Positions 28,095-36,973 of a stretch of DNA of 64,000 nucleotides are shown piece after piece; positions within the stretch are counted from its first letter, which is position 1, and each line of letters begins with the position of its first letter. The notes beneath the pieces were generated by a model that worked only from the letters and a program-made list of their open reading frames with translations, was not told the origin of the DNA and made no database searches. The position numbers were made by a program, and so were the translations under genes. The DNA comes from Variovorax sp. V213 (GTDB lineage: Bacteria; Pseudomonadota; Gammaproteobacteria; Burkholderiales; Burkholderiaceae_C), in NCBI RefSeq assembly GCF_041154455.1, contig NZ_AP028664.1, positions 2,977,001-3,041,000 on the forward strand, in the 5' to 3' direction.

Positions 28095-28699
28095 AGCTGC
28101 ATTGGTCGCCTAAATCACCCTACGTCCGCAAGGTGATGGTGTGTGCTCATGAGCTGGGCCTGGTGCATCGCATCGAGCTCGTGCGCAGCGTGGCCGCGAT
28201 GCTCACGCCCAACGAGCGCCTGATGCTGGACAACCCACTCTCTAAGATCCCGACGCTGGTGCTGGAAGATGGATCGACCCTGTTTGACTCCGTGGTGATC
28301 TGCGAGTACCTGGACACCCTTGCCGGGGGCGGGCGACTTTTTCTGGAACGATCCGAGCTCAAGTGGCAGGCCCTGCGCTGGCACGCCCTGGGCGACGGGC
28401 TGATCGATGTCCTCATACTGTGGCGCAATGAGCGTGAGCGCGAGGTCCCCTTGGCGCGACTGCTTTCGGCCTTCGACCTGAAAGCACAGGCAGCGCTGCG
28501 CGCGCTCGACCGGGAGGCGGTGCACCTGGAGCTGGCGCCATTCTCGATCGGCCACATCGCGATAGCCTGCGCGTTGGGCTACCTAGACTACCGACTGGAC
28601 ACGGTGGGCTGGCGGCAAATCGCGCCTCGGCTACGCGCCTGGCACGATCAGGTTCGTCATCGCCCTGCCCTTGCCCTCACGGAGCCGCGAGAGGGCTGA
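28091..28699 (+). CDS. Glutathione S-transferase family protein
   Basis: 202 residues starting MKLHWSPKSPYVRKVMVCA. The N-terminal thioredoxin-like domain has a catalytic-type Ser in the SPKSPYVRK turn, and the glutathione-binding LSKIPTLVLEDGSTLFDSVVI with the cis-Pro and DS pair is present. An all-helical C-terminal domain follows. Coupled to the CaiB gene by a 4-base overlap. Next to a fumarylacetoacetase, a maleylacetoacetate-isomerase-like role is attractive, but the zeta-class SSCSWRVR-type motif is not present, so this is uncertain. Confidence 0.88.
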   Translation: MKLHWSPKSPYVRKVMVCAHELGLVHRIELVRSVAAMLTPNERLMLDNPLSKIPTLVLEDGSTLFDSVVICEYLDTLAGGGRLFLERSELKWQALRWHALGDGLIDVLILWRNEREREVPLARLLSAFDLKAQAALRALDREAVHLELAPFSIGHIAIACALGYLDYRLDTVGWRQIAPRLRAWHDQVRHRPALALTEPREG

Positions 28700-28741
28700 C
28701 TCGGAACCCGAGCGCACGTGATGGCTCGGTCCCTCGGACGT

Positions 28742-29548
28742 TCATTCGTAGAGAGAGCCCGGGTTGTCCACGAGAATACGTTCGATCGTCCGGGCGTTGC
28801 CCACCCAATCCTTGAAGCGTTGCAGCAGCAAGGCGGCATCAGGGCGCGGCGCCACGCGCAGGTGCGGCCAGTCGCTACCCCACAGCAGTCGCTGCGGGTT
28901 AGTCTGCACCAGCCGGTCGTGAAATGGGCGGCCGACCTCCAGGTCGGTCATCCCCGGCACGTTCCTGTACACGCACAGCTTCACCCAGACCTGCCCCGCC
29001 TCCAGCAATTCGAGCAGGCAGCGAAATCCCAAGTCCTCCGTGCCGGAGGCCGCATCGAAGCCGCCCATGTGGTCGATAACCACCGGTACCGGCAGGCGCG
29101 CCAGTTGGGCAGCAATGCCTGGCAAGCTGGCGCAGTCTGTCCACAGCTCGGCATGCAGACCCTCGTCCGCAAGCGTGCTCGCCAACTGACACAGATCAGC
29201 GAATGAAGCGCTGCCGCTGAAATTGCCGTCAGCACCGCTGCGATGGCTGAAACGCGCGGCTCGCACGCCCTTGCCGTGCAGCCCGCACAGTGCCTTGGAT
29301 GCCTCCTGCCTGACGACCGCCACGCCGCGCAGCATCGGGAACGCCGCCAAGGCATCCAGCAGCAGCCCATGATCCTCGCCGTAGGCACTGGGATGGACCA
29401 GCACACCGTTCGACAAGCTGAGGTCGCGCAGCAACTCGAGGTACTGCTCGCATCGAGCCTCGTCAGGTGTATAGCTTCGCTCGCTTGCGAGCGGATAGCG
29501 GTCGTAGGGTCCGAACAGATGGGCGTGGCAGTCCCAACCTTCACTCAT
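28742..29548 (-). CDS. Amidohydrolase of the 2-pyrone-4,6-dicarboxylate lactonase-like family
   Basis: 268 residues. The TIM-barrel amidohydrolase pattern is complete: WDCHAHLFGP (H-x-H), VIDHMGGF and the terminal LLWGSDWPH with the catalytic Asp. The family includes LigI, which opens 2-pyrone-4,6-dicarboxylate in protocatechuate and syringate breakdown. The actual substrate here is inferred only by family. The start overlaps the stop of the carboxymuconolactone-decarboxylase-like gene (29545-29548), which itself suggests a shared aromatic-acid pathway. Confidence 0.88.
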   Translation of the reverse strand: MSEGWDCHAHLFGPYDRYPLASERSYTPDEARCEQYLELLRDLSLSNGVLVHPSAYGEDHGLLLDALAAFPMLRGVAVVRQEASKALCGLHGKGVRAARFSHRSGADGNFSGSASFADLCQLASTLADEGLHAELWTDCASLPGIAAQLARLPVPVVIDHMGGFDAASGTEDLGFRCLLELLEAGQVWVKLCVYRNVPGMTDLEVGRPFHDRLVQTNPQRLLWGSDWPHLRVAPRPDAALLLQRFKDWVGNARTIERILVDNPGSLYE

Positions 29549-30114
29549 CGGCTCGCCTCCTGCGGCAACGGAAAGGCCGGCACCACGCCTTCCGGCAGCG
29601 GGATCTCCTGCGCGTTGAGCATCATCGCGACCATCGTGTAGTAACCCACTAGCGCGGTGAGCTCCACCAGCGTGCGTTCACCCAGGCACTCGAGAGCGCG
29701 CGCGTGCGTAACGTCGGACACAGAGTTGGTGGCATTGAGTTCCCGCGCGTAATCCACCACCGCCGCTTCGTGCAAAGGAAGACCCGTCGGTATGGCCTCG
29801 GCCAGCAACGCGTCGATGACCTCCTGCGGGATGCCGGCCTTTTGCGCCTCGATGCGGTGGGCGTACCACTCAAAAGGCGAGCGGCAGGCGCGTCCGGTCA
29901 CGAGGATCGCAAGCTCCGACTGCCGCGGCGTGAGCGTGGTGTCGTAGCGAAGCAGTTCGCCCAGCGCCTGCCAGCGGTCGGCAAGCTCTGCGCTGTGCAA
30001 GGCGGCGCGCAGCGGTCCCTGGACTTTGCCCCTGCGGCCCGCCACGACCTTGTCGTAAACACGGCGCTGCGCGGGCAGCATGTTGTCAGGTGAGGGGAGC
30101 GAGATTCGTGGCAT
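29545..30114 (-). CDS. Carboxymuconolactone decarboxylase (CMD/AhpD-fold) family protein
   Basis: 189 residues from MPRISLPSPDNMLPAQRRVYD. CMD-domain features: RYDTTLTPRQSELAILVTGRACRSPFEWYAH, where CMD proteins carry ELAIL...FEW..H. The redox Cys-x-x-Cys of AhpD peroxidases is absent (only one Cys), which favours a decarboxylase or lactone-acting role. The start at 30114 matches the family; the frame start at 30150 adds unrelated residues. It heads a two-gene operon with the amidohydrolase and lies 85 bases downstream of a LysR gene. Confidence 0.87.
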   Translation of the reverse strand: MPRISLPSPDNMLPAQRRVYDKVVAGRRGKVQGPLRAALHSAELADRWQALGELLRYDTTLTPRQSELAILVTGRACRSPFEWYAHRIEAQKAGIPQEVIDALLAEAIPTGLPLHEAAVVDYARELNATNSVSDVTHARALECLGERTLVELTALVGYYTMVAMMLNAQEIPLPEGVVPAFPLPQEASR

Positions 30115-30199
30115 TGATGGACTCCTGTCGCACGACAGCGTAACGCCCAATCCGTGGCCCCCTCAGCACCACAAACGCAAGACTGCTATGCGTCTCGCG

Positions 30200-31168
30200 T
30201 CATTCGGTCGGACCCAGGCGCCACATGCCCTTGATCGCCATCGCGTCCACCAGATCCGTGATCTGCGCTGTGACGGCAGTCACCGCCCGGCTGGGTCCCT
30301 TGGAGCGGGCAAGCGCCATCGAGATGGTCTGCTGCAACGAGGGGGAGACGATCCGGGCCGCCTGGAGGCGCCCCGCTTCGCGCTCGCTCCACACGGCATG
30401 CAGCGGAAGCACGGCATATAGCTTTTCGTGCTCGACCAACAGCTTCTGCAACTGCAGCGAGTTGCCGTCAATTGCGGGGTTGAGTGAAATTCCTTCACGT
30501 CGGGCCATGGTGTCCAGCACGCCTCGGAGGCCGTGGGGCGGGCTCGGCAGGATCAGGGGCAACTCGTGCAAGGCCGCGAAGATCACCTCGGAGGCCGAGG
30601 TGATCTTGTCGCCAGCGCAGCCGATGAGATAGCTGTCAAGCGTCGCTAGCACCTGCTCGTGCTCCGACAGCGAGGTACCATATCGATAAAGAATGCCGAT
30701 GTCGACCCGCTCTTCGTTTAGCCACTCCTCCAACTGCCCGCTCGAGCCCTCCAGTACTTTCAGTTTGATCGCGGGATAGCGCTCACGGATGACCGTGAAC
30801 AAGGGACCAATAAGCGAGATACTGATCGATGTCAGTGAACCGATGGTCACCTGTCCTGCAGGTTCGCGTGCATCGCCGATGATTTCCTTTTGCAGTGCTT
30901 CTGCGCTGCCCAGCAACTGTTGAACCTGCGGCAAGATTCGTACGCCGACGTCGGACAACTCCACGCCGCGCCCCGTACGGTTGAACAAGCGGGAACCACA
31001 TTCGCGCTCGAGTGCATTCAGTTGGCGGCTGAGTAGGGACTGGTTGCTGTCTAGGAAATACGCCGCACGGGTCAGACTACCCAGTTCGGCGATGGTCAGA
31101 AACGTCCGCCACCGATTCAAGTCGGCAGTCAAAGAAAGGCGGTATTCCGTCGGCTTGGCATGGGACAT
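30200..31168 (-). CDS. LysR-family transcriptional regulator
   Basis: 322 residues from MSHAKPTEYRLSLTADL. The winged helix RWRTFLTIAELGSLTRAAYFLDSNQSLLSRQLNALERE is followed by the effector domain from about residue 100. Its position directly upstream of, and on the same strand as, the CMD-amidohydrolase genes suggests it controls that operon, and possibly the wider island. LysR proteins usually bind an intermediate of the pathway they control. The start at 31168 is the first Met giving the family-normal N-terminus. Confidence 0.9.
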   Translation of the reverse strand: MSHAKPTEYRLSLTADLNRWRTFLTIAELGSLTRAAYFLDSNQSLLSRQLNALERECGSRLFNRTGRGVELSDVGVRILPQVQQLLGSAEALQKEIIGDAREPAGQVTIGSLTSISISLIGPLFTVIRERYPAIKLKVLEGSSGQLEEWLNEERVDIGILYRYGTSLSEHEQVLATLDSYLIGCAGDKITSASEVIFAALHELPLILPSPPHGLRGVLDTMARREGISLNPAIDGNSLQLQKLLVEHEKLYAVLPLHAVWSEREAGRLQAARIVSPSLQQTISMALARSKGPSRAVTAVTAQITDLVDAMAIKGMWRLGPTE

Positions 31169-31539
31169 GTCGAAATTCTTACCGCAGTGGCTCGCTGGCG
31201 TTCTGACCAAATGAAAATGGATACTCGACGCGCAAAAGGCGCACGATACCGAGACAATTCAGGCAGCGTGCGAAAGATTCCACCACACTGCCGGCACGCT
31301 ATAGGCTGCATTCATGCAATTGCCATTCTCTTCTGTCGCGCGATTTCCCACAACAACCCGTCGACGCGACCTGCTGCCCCTAGTCGCTGCTCAATTGCCG
31401 GTTTCCATGCTCCAGGGCAGACCCCATGGCATCATCCAGCAAGGCATATTGCTTACTTTTGAGTAGGACGCAGCGCGGGTGGATGAGAGGTGGAACAAGT
31501 GAGCGCTCTGCTTCATGACAAAGAGGACGCGCTACGGGC

Positions 31540-31835
31540 GGACTCGGGTTCCCGGGGGACGCAGAGCGGTCTCAAGCGGAATGTGCATTCGCACATGGCG
31601 GGCCGACCGAGCGGCATGGCGAAGATGCAAGAAAGCCGCGCCAAGGCCAAGGCGTGCAAGCTGGCGGAGCATCAGAAGGCAAGCATCCGCGCAAAAGGTG
31701 GAGCCCCCGTTTCGGGCAGTCAAACGGCAGTTCGGCCTCACGAAGGTGAGATTAAAGGGACTGAGCACGTGAGCACGAACACGGCGCATGTGATCACGCT
31801 ACTCGCGCTGTCAAAACCTGTAGATGGCGCGTAAG
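31540..31835 (+). pseudogene. IS5-family transposase remnant (C-terminal end)
   Basis: Three pieces in shifted frames reproduce the C-terminal end of IS5-type DDE transposases: first KRNVHSHMAGRPSGMAKM and KLAEHQKASIRAK, then VEPPFRAVKRQFGLTKVRLKGL, then STNTAHVITLLALSKPVDGA. The family pattern is KASIRAKVEHPF..IKRQFG..KVRYRGL.KNTA.L..LFALSNLW. No N-terminal part or inverted repeats remain nearby, so it is an old immobile relic. It lies between the two catabolic regulator/operon units, consistent with IS-driven assembly of the island. Confidence 0.8.
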
Positions 31836-31986
31836 AGAAGCTGATGGCGATGATGAGACCGGTGCGTCCGCAATCGACCTTAGAGCGCTGAATCAGGGGC
31901 AGGTCTTATCAACTCGGGCACCTGGCGACGCGATTTCGCCACAATGCACACCATTGGCCCTCAGCGCACGCCAACTAGTGACCTGT

Positions 31987-33714
31987 TTAGATCTTCCTTT
32001 GGCTCGCTATCGACTGCAGTACGGCCTCACGCCGACTGATACGCTGCCAGCGCCATGTCGCTTCTGGTAGCAGCCATTCGATGCCATAGCGCGCCGCGCT
32101 CAGCGCGTCAGCACACCAATCGTCGTCAGTAACCGCTGCGGCCGCGCGAGCGATCCGGCACCAAGCCCAACCGAACAGCGTGAGACCCAGCGCGCGCAGG
32201 TAGTCGTCGGCGACGCGCAGCGGCCACTCAGGATCGGCCATCTGTCCGGCGATTAGCGCCTGGGTGGCCTTGCGGGCCGCAACCGTCTGTGCGCGAAGCG
32301 CGGCGGCAAGGTCCGCCAGTGCTGCCGGCATGGCGTTGACATCCGTGTCCAGCATGGATAGCAGGGTCTGCAATTGGGCCCCGCCGTCGGCTAGTACCTT
32401 GCGCTGCAGCAAATCGATTGCTTGGACCTCGTTCGTGCCCTCATAGATCATCGCGATGCGGCTGTCGCGCACGGTCTGCTCGATCCCGTACTCGTGCACG
32501 TAGCCGTAGCCGCCCCAGACCTGAAGCGCGTCGTCCGCGCCTCGGTGTCCCAAGTCAGTGAGGAACGCCTTGACCACTGGCGTCAGCAAGCCGACACGGG
32601 CGTCGGCGGCCTGGCGGCATGCTGCGTCCTGATCGTGGTGCGACTCGTCTATGAGAGCTGCACACCAGTAAGCCAACACTCGGCCAGCGTCGACCTGCGC
32701 TCGCAGGTGCCAGAGGATGTGTCGAATGGCAGGATGGGCGGCAAGCGGCTGTCCGCGGCCTTGCACCCGCTCGAGTGCGTAGGCGCGCGCATTCTGGTGC
32801 GCCGCCTCCAGGTGGCCCAAGCCCTGCAGGCCCACTTGAAGCCGTGCCGAGTTCATCATCACGAACATCGCCGCCAGCCCGCGGTTCGGCTCCCCGAGAA
32901 GCCAGCCGGTCGCGCCGTCGAAATTCATTGCGCAAGTGGCGCTTCCCTTGATTCCCATCTTCTTCTCGATCCCGTCACAGCGGATTGCGTTACGCGAGCC
33001 ATCCGAAAGGACCTTCGGCGCGAGGAAGAGCGAAATTCCCTTCGTACCGGACGGCGCGTCCGGCAAGCGCGCTAGAACGAAGTGCACGATGTTGTCGGTG
33101 AGGTCGTGCTCGCCGCCCGAGATGAAAATCTTGCTTCCCGTTAGCCGGTAGCTGCCATCAGGCCGCGGATCGGCCTTGCTGCGCACCAGCGCGAGGTCGC
33201 TGCCCGCCTGCGGTTCCGTGAGGTTCATCGTCGCCAGCCATTCGCCGCTCGCAAGCTTGGTGAGGTAGCGCTGCTTCAGTTCGGAGCTGCCGTGCGCACG
33301 CAAACACTCGTACGCGCCATGCAGCAGGCCTGGGTACATGGTCCAGCCGTGGTTGGCGGCGGCGATCATCTCGTTGAACGCCGCGTTCAGCATCGCAGGC
33401 AGGCCCTGCCCTCCATCCTCGGGGTCGCAGGCGAGTGCAGCCCAGCCTTGCTCGATGAACGCCGCGTAGGCCTCACGGTAGCCCGCAGGCGTGGTGACTC
33501 CGCAGTCACGCCAAGTGCAACCGTCGAGGTCGGCTTTGCCGTTGATCGGCGCGAGCACGCCCGCGGCGAATTTTCCTGCTTCTTCCAACACGGCACGCGC
33601 AATAGGCGCGTCGATCTCGGCAAAGGCAGGCATCGACCTCCACGCGGGCGGCGCCTGCAGCACGTCCTCGATCACGAACTGCATGGCGCGCAGCGGCGGT
33701 GTGTAGCTCCACAT
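31987..33714 (-). CDS. Acyl-CoA dehydrogenase (long form with C-terminal extension)
   Basis: 575 residues, longer than the usual 380-400. Family signatures are NLTEPQAGSDLALVRSKA (FAD/substrate), KIFISGGEHDLTDNIVH, DALQVWGGYGYVHEYGIEQTVRDSR and IAMIYEGTNEVQAIDLLQRK with the catalytic Glu. An N-terminal helical extension and a C-terminal helical domain (about 465-575) place it in the DmdC/AidB-like long group acting on methylthioacrylyl, aryl-propionyl or cyclic acyl-CoAs. It is the last gene of the IclR-controlled minus-strand operon. The substrate is not deducible. Confidence 0.93.
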   Translation of the reverse strand: MWSYTPPLRAMQFVIEDVLQAPPAWRSMPAFAEIDAPIARAVLEEAGKFAAGVLAPINGKADLDGCTWRDCGVTTPAGYREAYAAFIEQGWAALACDPEDGGQGLPAMLNAAFNEMIAAANHGWTMYPGLLHGAYECLRAHGSSELKQRYLTKLASGEWLATMNLTEPQAGSDLALVRSKADPRPDGSYRLTGSKIFISGGEHDLTDNIVHFVLARLPDAPSGTKGISLFLAPKVLSDGSRNAIRCDGIEKKMGIKGSATCAMNFDGATGWLLGEPNRGLAAMFVMMNSARLQVGLQGLGHLEAAHQNARAYALERVQGRGQPLAAHPAIRHILWHLRAQVDAGRVLAYWCAALIDESHHDQDAACRQAADARVGLLTPVVKAFLTDLGHRGADDALQVWGGYGYVHEYGIEQTVRDSRIAMIYEGTNEVQAIDLLQRKVLADGGAQLQTLLSMLDTDVNAMPAALADLAAALRAQTVAARKATQALIAGQMADPEWPLRVADDYLRALGLTLFGWAWCRIARAAAAVTDDDWCADALSAARYGIEWLLPEATWRWQRISRREAVLQSIASQRKI

Positions 33715-33840
33715 ATCGGCTTAGCGGCTCAGTGTCGTTCGGTCCGCAGGTGCGGACCAAAGCGTGGAAGCAGCAAACCGGACGGGCCAGCGAGGTTGAT
33801 GGCAACCCGCGCACGCATGGAAGGGCACGTGTTCACGAGT

Positions 33841-35049
33841 TCATCCCTGCTGGACGACACCCGACGCAATCAGCGCCGCGATTTCCTGCTGCTCGAAACC
33901 AAAGTCACGCAGCACCGAACTGCTGTGCTCTCCCAACTTGGGGGCGGGCATCATTGCCACTTCGGTCTTGCCATCCAACGTAAGCGGCGTGCCGATGCCG
34001 CGCGTCATCCCGCCTTCGCCGTCCGGCACGTCAATCACCATCCCCACCGCGCGCGTTTGCGGGTGCTCCAGCGCCTGGCCGGCGCTGTTGACCGGCCCCG
34101 CCGGTACGCCAGCCCCATCGAAGCGCGCGCACCATTCAGCAACCGTGCCTCCAGCCAACTCGGCCTCGATCAGCGTCTCCAGCTCAGCCCGGTGCTGCAC
34201 TCGCCGCTGCGGATGGTCGAAGCGCGGGTCCTCGGTCCATTCCGGGTGCCCGAGCACTTCGCACATTCCCTGCCACGCCTTGGAGTTGCCGGCGCCGATG
34301 ACCATGCGGCCGTCGCCCGCCTTGAACACCTGGTACGGGGCGATCAAAGAGTGCGCGGTGCCCAGACGCTGCGTCTCGCGCCCGCTGGAGAAGTAGTTCG
34401 CGGCCAGCCAGTAGGTCTGCTGCATCGCAGCTTGCAGCAGCGACGTGCTGACATGCTGGCCCTCGCCGGTCTTGAGACGGTGCACGTAGGCGGACACGAT
34501 CGCCAGCGCAGCCAGGATGCCGGCATTGGTATCGGCGATCGACACACCCGGCTTGACCGGGTCGCGGTCCGCCTCGCCCGTGGCGGCGATGATGCCGCTG
34601 AAGGCCTGCAGGATCAGGTCGAAGCCGCCGGTCTTTGCCATTGGACCCGTGCGGCCATAGCCGGTTATCGAACAGTAGATCAATGCCGGGTTCACCGGTT
34701 TGAGGTCGGCATACGCCAAGCCCAGACGCTCCATCACGCCGACACGGAAATTCTCGGTCAGCACGTCGGCTTGGCGCACCAAGCGCAGCAGCACCTCCTT
34801 GCCCTGGGGCGTGCGCACATCGAGCGCGAGCGAGCGCTTGCCGCGGTTGATCATTCGGAACGACGGTGGCATAGCCGAATCGCCCGGCTTCTGGTATTGC
34901 CGCGCATCGTCGCCCGAAGGCCACTTCTCGATCTTGATGACCTCTGCGCCCAGATCGGCCAGCATCATTCCGCAGGTGGGGCCGGCCATGATTTGCGCCA
35001 TTTCGATGACGCGCACGCCGGCCAGCGGCTTGTGAGGAGCGGTAGACAT
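33841..35049 (-). CDS. CaiB/BaiF (type III) CoA-transferase, second copy
   Basis: 402 residues. Same fold as the first copy, with MAQIMAGPTCGMMLADLGAEVIKIEKWPSGDDAR, NRGKRSLALDVRTPQGKEVLLRLV, TGGFDLILQAFSGI and AGVPAGPVNSAGQALEHPQT. It differs clearly from the first copy, so they are not a recent duplication and may act on different acids. It is flanked by enoyl-CoA hydratase and acyl-CoA dehydrogenase genes, giving a compact set for activation, dehydrogenation and hydration. Confidence 0.94.
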   Translation of the reverse strand: MSTAPHKPLAGVRVIEMAQIMAGPTCGMMLADLGAEVIKIEKWPSGDDARQYQKPGDSAMPPSFRMINRGKRSLALDVRTPQGKEVLLRLVRQADVLTENFRVGVMERLGLAYADLKPVNPALIYCSITGYGRTGPMAKTGGFDLILQAFSGIIAATGEADRDPVKPGVSIADTNAGILAALAIVSAYVHRLKTGEGQHVSTSLLQAAMQQTYWLAANYFSSGRETQRLGTAHSLIAPYQVFKAGDGRMVIGAGNSKAWQGMCEVLGHPEWTEDPRFDHPQRRVQHRAELETLIEAELAGGTVAEWCARFDGAGVPAGPVNSAGQALEHPQTRAVGMVIDVPDGEGGMTRGIGTPLTLDGKTEVAMMPAPKLGEHSSSVLRDFGFEQQEIAALIASGVVQQG

Positions 35050-35055
35050 GTCTTT

Positions 35056-35841
35056 TCAGTTTCCAGTGAAGCGTGGCGCGCGCTTCGCGGCGAAGGCCGC
35101 CCGGCCCTCCGCGAAATCGGCGCTGCGCAGAGTGAGGGTCTCGCGCTCACGCAAGCGGTCCTCGTTGAACTCGCCGCGTCCGATCTCGTCGATCGACCGC
35201 TTGGTGGCCTGAACAGAAAGCGGCGCAAGCGAAGCGACTTGCTGCGCGAGCGACTCCACCACGGTCTCAAAACTGTCAGCTGCCACCACCTGTTCGAACA
35301 ATCCGTAGGCCTGCAGCTGCTCTACTGGCAGGGCCTTCGCCGTGAGAAAGGCGCGCTTGGCGCCACTGATGCCGAGCCGCGAGACATAGCGCCGCAGGCC
35401 GCTCGGGTAGTAGTGCAAGCCGAGCGCGTTGGCCGGCATGCGGAACTCGGAACCGGCCAACGCAACGCGCAGATCGCAAGCCAGGACGATGTCAGTCGCG
35501 CCACCGTAGACACTGCCATTGAGCGCGCACAGGGTGATGGGCCGCATCGCCTCCAGAGCGTCCGGCACCTTCTCGAACAACCGAGGGTCATGACGGCTGC
35601 TGTCGAAACCGCCAACGTCGTAGCCGGCGCAGAAGACGGGCCTCTTTTGACCTTGCGTATCGGCGTTTAACACCACCACACGGATCGACGGATCGGCGTC
35701 GAGAGTGGCAAAAGTGTGGAGCAGCCAGTGCAAGTCGGCGTCGCGCAGGCTGTTGCGCTGAGCCGGACGACTCAGGCGGATCGTCGCGATCCCGGCGTCG
35801 ACCACGAGCGAGGGCAGATTTTCGATGATCATCGCCTTCAC
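35056..35841 (-). CDS. Enoyl-CoA hydratase/isomerase family protein (second copy)
   Basis: 261 residues. Crotonase fold: RPVFCAGYDVGGFDSS (oxyanion hole), LCALNGSVYGGATDIVLACDLRVA, then FRMPANALGLHYYPSGLRRY. The usual second catalytic Glu is replaced by Asn/Ala in the PANALGL turn, so it may be a hydrolase or isomerase rather than a hydratase. The ATG overlaps the second Bug-gene stop (35838-35841). A second Met three codons in is an alternative start. Confidence 0.9.
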   Translation of the reverse strand: MKAMIIENLPSLVVDAGIATIRLSRPAQRNSLRDADLHWLLHTFATLDADPSIRVVVLNADTQGQKRPVFCAGYDVGGFDSSRHDPRLFEKVPDALEAMRPITLCALNGSVYGGATDIVLACDLRVALAGSEFRMPANALGLHYYPSGLRRYVSRLGISGAKRAFLTAKALPVEQLQAYGLFEQVVAADSFETVVESLAQQVASLAPLSVQATKRSIDEIGRGEFNEDRLRERETLTLRSADFAEGRAAFAAKRAPRFTGN

Positions 35842-36824
35842 TCCGGCTCGATGCCGGCGCCTTTGACGAGCTTTTCACGCTCCGCAAGCTCGCTCTTGAC
35901 CAGGGCGGCGAGATCCATGGGCTTGCCCCCGGTTGCCGACATGCCGGACCTCTCGAGCATCTCGCGCAATGCAGGCTGCGCAAGTGCCTTGTTGATCTCC
36001 GCATTCAGCTTGGTAGCAACGGGTTGTGGCAGGCCGGCTGGACCAAAGATGGCAAACCATGACGAGATCGCATACCCCGGAACCGTCTCGCCGATGGTTG
36101 GTACGTTGGGCAGCCCCGGGAACCTTTTGTCTTCTACTACCGCAAGGACACGCACCTTGCCGCTGTCGATGTGCGGCTTTGCCGTCGCCAAGCTAGCGAA
36201 CAGGACCGGGATCGAATTGCCGATCAGGTCAGTCATCGCGGGCCCGCCGCCCTTGTAGGGCACATGAACCATGCGAATGCCGGTTTTTTCGATGAGCAGT
36301 TCACCAGCGAGGTGGTGAGCCGAACCATTGCCCGAACTGCCGAAGCTCAGCGCTTGGGGGTTTGCCTTTGCATACGCGATCAGCTCGGAGACAGTCTTTA
36401 CTGGCAGGGACGGATGAACCACCAGGACGATGTGATTGACGGCAACCGGCGCGACAGGCGTGAAGTTCTCTACCGGATCGTACGGAAAACGCTTGCTCAA
36501 ATAGAGGTTCGTGGCGTGGCTGGCATCAGTCCCCAGCACCAGCGAATAGCCGTCCGCGGGCGACTTCGCGACGTTGTCGGCGCCGAGAGTTCCACCTGCT
36601 CCACCGCGGTTGTCCACGATCACAGGCTGCCCGAGTGCTTGACCAAGGCGATCGCCAAGCGCGCGGGCCAACTGATCGGCCGCAGCACCGGGTGCATAGG
36701 GCACGACCAGGCGGATCGGTTTCTCGGGATACGCCTGTGCCATCGAAACTGCCGGGGTCAATGCGGCAATGATTGCAGTGGCCATCAGCGCACGGCGGAT
36801 GGGAGATGGGAAGCCTGGGTTCAT
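35838..36824 (-). CDS. Bug/TctC-type periplasmic substrate-binding protein (second copy)
   Basis: 328 residues from MNPGFPSPIRRALMATAI, with a signal peptide ending near VSMAQA. Hallmarks are YPEKPIRLVVPYAPGAAADQLAR, the carboxylate-binding SSGNGSAHHLAG and VPYKGGGPAMTDLIGN. An AAGGAG site 7 bases before 36824 fixes the start. It is the first gene of the operon with enoyl-CoA hydratase, CaiB and acyl-CoA dehydrogenase, divergent from the IclR gene. This suggests that the transported acid is the operon's substrate and possibly the inducer. Confidence 0.93.
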   Translation of the reverse strand: MNPGFPSPIRRALMATAIIAALTPAVSMAQAYPEKPIRLVVPYAPGAAADQLARALGDRLGQALGQPVIVDNRGGAGGTLGADNVAKSPADGYSLVLGTDASHATNLYLSKRFPYDPVENFTPVAPVAVNHIVLVVHPSLPVKTVSELIAYAKANPQALSFGSSGNGSAHHLAGELLIEKTGIRMVHVPYKGGGPAMTDLIGNSIPVLFASLATAKPHIDSGKVRVLAVVEDKRFPGLPNVPTIGETVPGYAISSWFAIFGPAGLPQPVATKLNAEINKALAQPALREMLERSGMSATGGKPMDLAALVKSELAEREKLVKGAGIEPE

Positions 36825-36938
36825 TGTGTCTCCTTGTTTTCCGCGGCCGTTGGTACTCTGCAGGTTCTGCAGAGACGCCCAAAGTGCTCGTCGGTGTCGG
36901 GCGAAGCATGCGTGAAGTCGGAGCCTCGAAGTTCTACA

Positions 36939-36952
36939 ATCACATATGTGAT
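36939..36952. promoter_or_regulatory. 14-bp perfect palindrome ATCACATATGTGAT, candidate IclR operator
   Basis: A perfect palindrome (ATCACAT/ATGTGAT) in the divergent interval between the Bug-gene start (36824) and the IclR start (36974). Its position, ending 21 bases before the regulator's GTG, fits autoregulation and control of the divergent catabolic operon. Binding by this IclR protein is inferred. Confidence 0.6.
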
Positions 36953-36973
36953 GCAAAATTCCATTCATGGATC

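Noticed and set aside
33292..35670. Plus-strand open frame of 792 codons
   Set aside because: Antisense to acyl-CoA dehydrogenase, CaiB and enoyl-CoA hydratase genes whose families are certain.
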